Shown here: one piece after another, positions 5,822 through 7,851 of the stretch
Numbering within the stretch: position 1 is the stretch's first letter
Layout of the letters: each line of letters opens with the position of its first letter
Assembly: GCA_003543635.1 (NCBI GenBank)
Contig: DNAE01000082.1
Coordinates: 1-7,851 of the forward strand
Origin: Clostridiales bacterium
GTDB taxonomy: Bacteria > Bacillota > Clostridia > Saccharofermentanales > Saccharofermentanaceae
Length of the DNA stretch: 7,851 nucleotides
Reading direction: 5' to 3'
Position numbers and translations under genes: made by a program
The notes under the pieces: generated by a model
Database searches by the model: none
Seen by the model: only the letters and a program-made list of their open reading frames with translations
What the model was told of the DNA's origin: nothing

Positions 5822-7264
5822 TTATTCTTCCACCTGCTCCGTATTGGAATATACCGTAACGGAGATGGTCTCGGGCACCTGCTGCTCAACACGGAAATAG
5901 ACCTTGTTGTCAGAGGATGTGACCACGATGGGAAGCTCCACCACTCCGGGGTCGGTTACCTGGGAATAGTCGATGGTGGCATAGATGTCCGATACGGTTA
6001 TGCTGTCCATGGTATTCTTACGTCCGACAAGTTCCAGCTGCACCGTCTCAATGGGGTATGCGACCTCCATATTTTGGGGAGCCTCCGACTTCTCGTAGGA
6101 AATGGGGACAGTGATGGTCTTGGTGACCACGGGATTCGTATTGACCTGTATATACATCCAAAGGATAAAAGACATGAGGAGCGCTATAAGGAACAATCCC
6201 GTATTGCCCAGGACGCCGATCTTCTTGTCGGATCTCCTTCTGCCCACCGCATCCTTTGTCTTGATGACTATCTTCCTCTGCTCCAGATTCGCCTTCTCGG
6301 TTACGGGATGGCTTATGGCGGTTGCGGAAACGGGGCGCACCTTTCTCTCGGCGATCCTCCTTCTGAAGAAACTGAAGACACCCTTCTTCTCGGACTTCGC
6401 GGAATCATTGCCCAGGAGATACGAGAGATTGGCTTCGAGTTCCATGGCATCTTCCATGGGAAAGAGCATGCCGTTAACGGCGATGGACATGGTCCCCTTC
6501 TCCTCCGATACCACAACGACCACGGTATCGCCCATCTCGGAAGCGCCCACCGCAGCCCTGTGACGGGTTCCGGATCTTTCCAGGGTGTGCATGGTCACCG
6601 CAAGGGGGACATGGCACCTGGCGGCAATGATCCTGCCGTCCCTGATGAGAAGTCCGCCGTCGTGCATGGGAGATCCCTTATAGAAAATGGATTCCAGTAC
6701 GGAGGCACTTACCTCGGAATCGAACTTTACAACATTCTCCTCGTTTAAGAGCTCATCCAGATGTGTGGATCCCTCGATGAGGATCAGGGCTCCCGTATAA
6801 TCCTTCGCCATATTGGCGCAGGCAGTACTTACTTCCTTGATGAAGGTGGAAAGATCCGAGGGAGTATATTTCTGGGAACCGAAAAGGATCCCCTTGAAGG
6901 AATTAAAGGTCCGAAGTCCCACAGCCTCAAGAGCTCTTCGAAGCTCCGGCTGGAATATCACTATGATAAGGAAGGCGATGACATAGAGCAACCTGTTGAA
7001 TATGAAGCCCACCATCTGGAGACCAAAAAGGCTGCAGAGCACCACCACGCCGATGATGAGGATGATACCCTTTATGAGCTGCCAGGCTCGGGTCTCCCTG
7101 ATGAATCTCATTATGAAGTAAAACAGGACGGCAACGATAAATATATCAAGAGCATATCTGATGATATCTCCTCCGTTGCCGAAGAAAAGGTAGCCGCTGT
7201 CCAGACTCTTGAACAGCTCATTAATGAACTCTATTATCTGTGTAATGATCGAAGTGCTACCCAT
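5822..7264 (-). CDS. Diadenylate cyclase CdaA fused to a YbbR/CdaR domain
   Basis: The 480-residue protein joins two partners usually encoded by neighbouring genes. Residues 37-104 hold three membrane helices, and 130-285 a DAC domain that joins two ATP into cyclic di-AMP. Its motifs are SPMHDGG at 198-204 (usual DGA has Gly204 for Ala), GTRHRAAVG at 232-240, and VVSEE at 251-255. A basic cytoplasmic linker (about 300-350) leads to a fourth membrane helix at about 351-373 and one YbbR domain (376-473). With DAC inside, that helix puts YbbR outside, as expected for CdaR, which regulates CdaA. B. subtilis CdaR has several YbbR repeats; only one is present here. No frameshift or internal stop interrupts the join. 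The ATG at 7264-7262 lacks a Shine-Dalgarno sequence and follows the nagA stop by 8 nt. No glmM follows. Confidence 0.92.
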   Translation of the reverse strand: MGSTSIITQIIEFINELFKSLDSGYLFFGNGGDIIRYALDIFIVAVLFYFIMRFIRETRAWQLIKGIILIIGVVVLCSLFGLQMVGFIFNRLLYVIAFLIIVIFQPELRRALEAVGLRTFNSFKGILFGSQKYTPSDLSTFIKEVSTACANMAKDYTGALILIEGSTHLDELLNEENVVKFDSEVSASVLESIFYKGSPMHDGGLLIRDGRIIAARCHVPLAVTMHTLERSGTRHRAAVGASEMGDTVVVVVSEEKGTMSIAVNGMLFPMEDAMELEANLSYLLGNDSAKSEKKGVFSFFRRRIAERKVRPVSATAISHPVTEKANLEQRKIVIKTKDAVGRRRSDKKIGVLGNTGLFLIALLMSFILWMYIQVNTNPVVTKTITVPISYEKSEAPQNMEVAYPIETVQLELVGRKNTMDSITVSDIYATIDYSQVTDPGVVELPIVVTSSDNKVYFRVEQQVPETISVTVYSNTEQVEE

Positions 7265-7271
7265 AACAAAA

Positions 7272-7298
7272 ATTATACCATAAAATTGAGGCGTTCAA
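7272..7298 (-). promoter_or_regulatory. Extended -10 promoter at the CdaA-CdaR start
   Basis: On the minus strand, TGG-TATAAT occupies 7280-7272, overlapping the last codons and stop of nagA. A TTGAAC at 7298-7293 is a possible -35 with a 15-nt spacer. Counting from the -10 box, transcription should begin at about 7265-7264, on or next to the ATG of the fusion gene. This would give a leaderless message, consistent with the absence of a Shine-Dalgarno sequence. Confidence 0.5.
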
Positions 7299-7851
7299 GA
7301 GGGTTTGAATAACAGGCCAGGGCCACATCCTCCTTTGGAATTCCGTATTTCAGGAGATTTTCCGCTTCGGCCGCCATATATGTGACAGAACCCGCCAGTC
7401 CTCCGTTTCCTCCGAGGAAGGTCCTCCCCTTCCTGACAGTAACCCTTGCACTTCCCAGATAATACTCCCCGTCGGGCATATGGGCGCCCCTCATGGAATC
7501 CGATATCACGATCAGTCTTTTCCTGTCGATGAGCTTAAATATCATGCGGAGATACGGGGGCGATATATGGATCCCGTCGCAGATGACCTCGCAGTAGATC
7601 CTGTTATCCTCCGAAGCCGCACCCAGGATCCCGGGATCCCTTTTAAGGGACGGGGGCATGGCATTCATCAGATGGGTAACGCTCCTCGCACCCTTCTCGA
7701 AGGCCCTGTGGGCGGTGTCGTAATCCGCCGTGGTGTGGGCCAGGGATATCACATACCTTTTGGAGAACTCCTCTATGAATTCGAATCCTCCGGGAAGCTC
7801 CGGTGCGATATCGATTATCTTAAGAAGGCCCGGATAGTCCTTTTCGAGGGA
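7273..7851 (-). CDS. nagA: N-acetylglucosamine-6-phosphate deacetylase, C-terminal part
   Basis: The gene enters from the right edge without its start; 192 residues to the stop are visible. NagA removes acetate from GlcNAc-6-phosphate, feeding amino sugars to glycolysis or wall synthesis. Family motifs, numbered in the fragment, are IAPELPG (15-21, metal-ligand Glu), LAHTTAD (38-43, metal His39), THLMNAMP (59-66), CDGIH (91-95), SDSMRGA with the presumed catalytic Asp118, and GLAGSVTYM (151-159). The protein stops soon after SNPLERLN (182-189), where homologues usually continue for roughly 35-40 residues through a G-x-L-x-x-G-x-x-A-D-L segment and the last beta strands. No other frame continues that tail, as the DNA passes straight into the next gene. 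It may be a natural short form or a truncated, possibly impaired enzyme. GTG at 7752 is an internal Val codon, not the start. Confidence 0.88.
   Translation of the reverse strand, partial: SLEKDYPGLLKIIDIAPELPGGFEFIEEFSKRYVISLAHTTADYDTAHRAFEKGARSVTHLMNAMPPSLKRDPGILGAASEDNRIYCEVICDGIHISPPYLRMIFKLIDRKRLIVISDSMRGAHMPDGEYYLGSARVTVRKGRTFLGGNGGLAGSVTYMAAEAENLLKYGIPKEDVALACYSNPLERLNFMV

Noticed and set aside
6074..6748. Plus-strand open frame (224 codons) opposite the DAC domain
   Set aside because: It is antisense to conserved DAC and YbbR coding sequence, without domain or ribosome-site support.

Overview
The window looks like chromosomal DNA from a Gram-positive member of the Clostridia, plausibly a gut or rumen Lachnospiraceae-type bacterium. 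This is inferred from the AGGAGG-type ribosome sites, the two lipobox lipoproteins, a CdaA/CdaR-type c-di-AMP gene, a stand-alone PurO-type IMP cyclohydrolase and a surface GH5 glucanase. The genus cannot be fixed from the sequence alone. I saw no tRNA, rRNA, CRISPR array, transposase or phage gene.

Layout, right to left (most genes are on the minus strand). The 3' part of nagA (N-acetylglucosamine-6-phosphate deacetylase) enters from the right edge and ends early. It is followed 8 nt later by one long gene that joins a membrane diadenylate cyclase (CdaA) to a transmembrane YbbR/CdaR domain. That gene converges on a small plus-strand HEAT-repeat gene, and a strong hairpin between them can terminate both. 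The HEAT gene is divergent from a minus-strand GH5 endoglucanase-type lipoprotein. The roughly 175-bp spacer between those two holds several short inverted repeats and promoter-like boxes.

The left half is a tight minus-strand operon: a CapA-family lipoprotein gene, then purE, purF, purN and the start of an IMP cyclohydrolase gene running off the left edge. Gaps are 15, 1, 3 and 16 nt. An extended -10 promoter sits just upstream of the CapA gene, so a surface lipoprotein appears to lead a purine biosynthesis transcript. The visible pur genes cover PRPP to phosphoribosylamine (PurF), GAR formylation (PurN), N5-CAIR to CAIR (PurE) and FAICAR to IMP (cyclohydrolase). purC, purD, purL, purM and the AICAR transformylase are not in view.

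The most interesting points are these. (1) The PurF protein has an intact phosphoribosyltransferase domain and likely Fe-S cysteines, but its glutaminase site is dismantled: catalytic Cys is Ser, and the oxyanion Asn-Gly is Asp-Ser. (2) c-di-AMP synthase and its membrane regulator are fused in one chain. (3) The start of that fusion gene has no Shine-Dalgarno sequence and an extended -10 box placed where a leaderless transcript would be expected. (4) nagA lacks its usual C-terminal tail.
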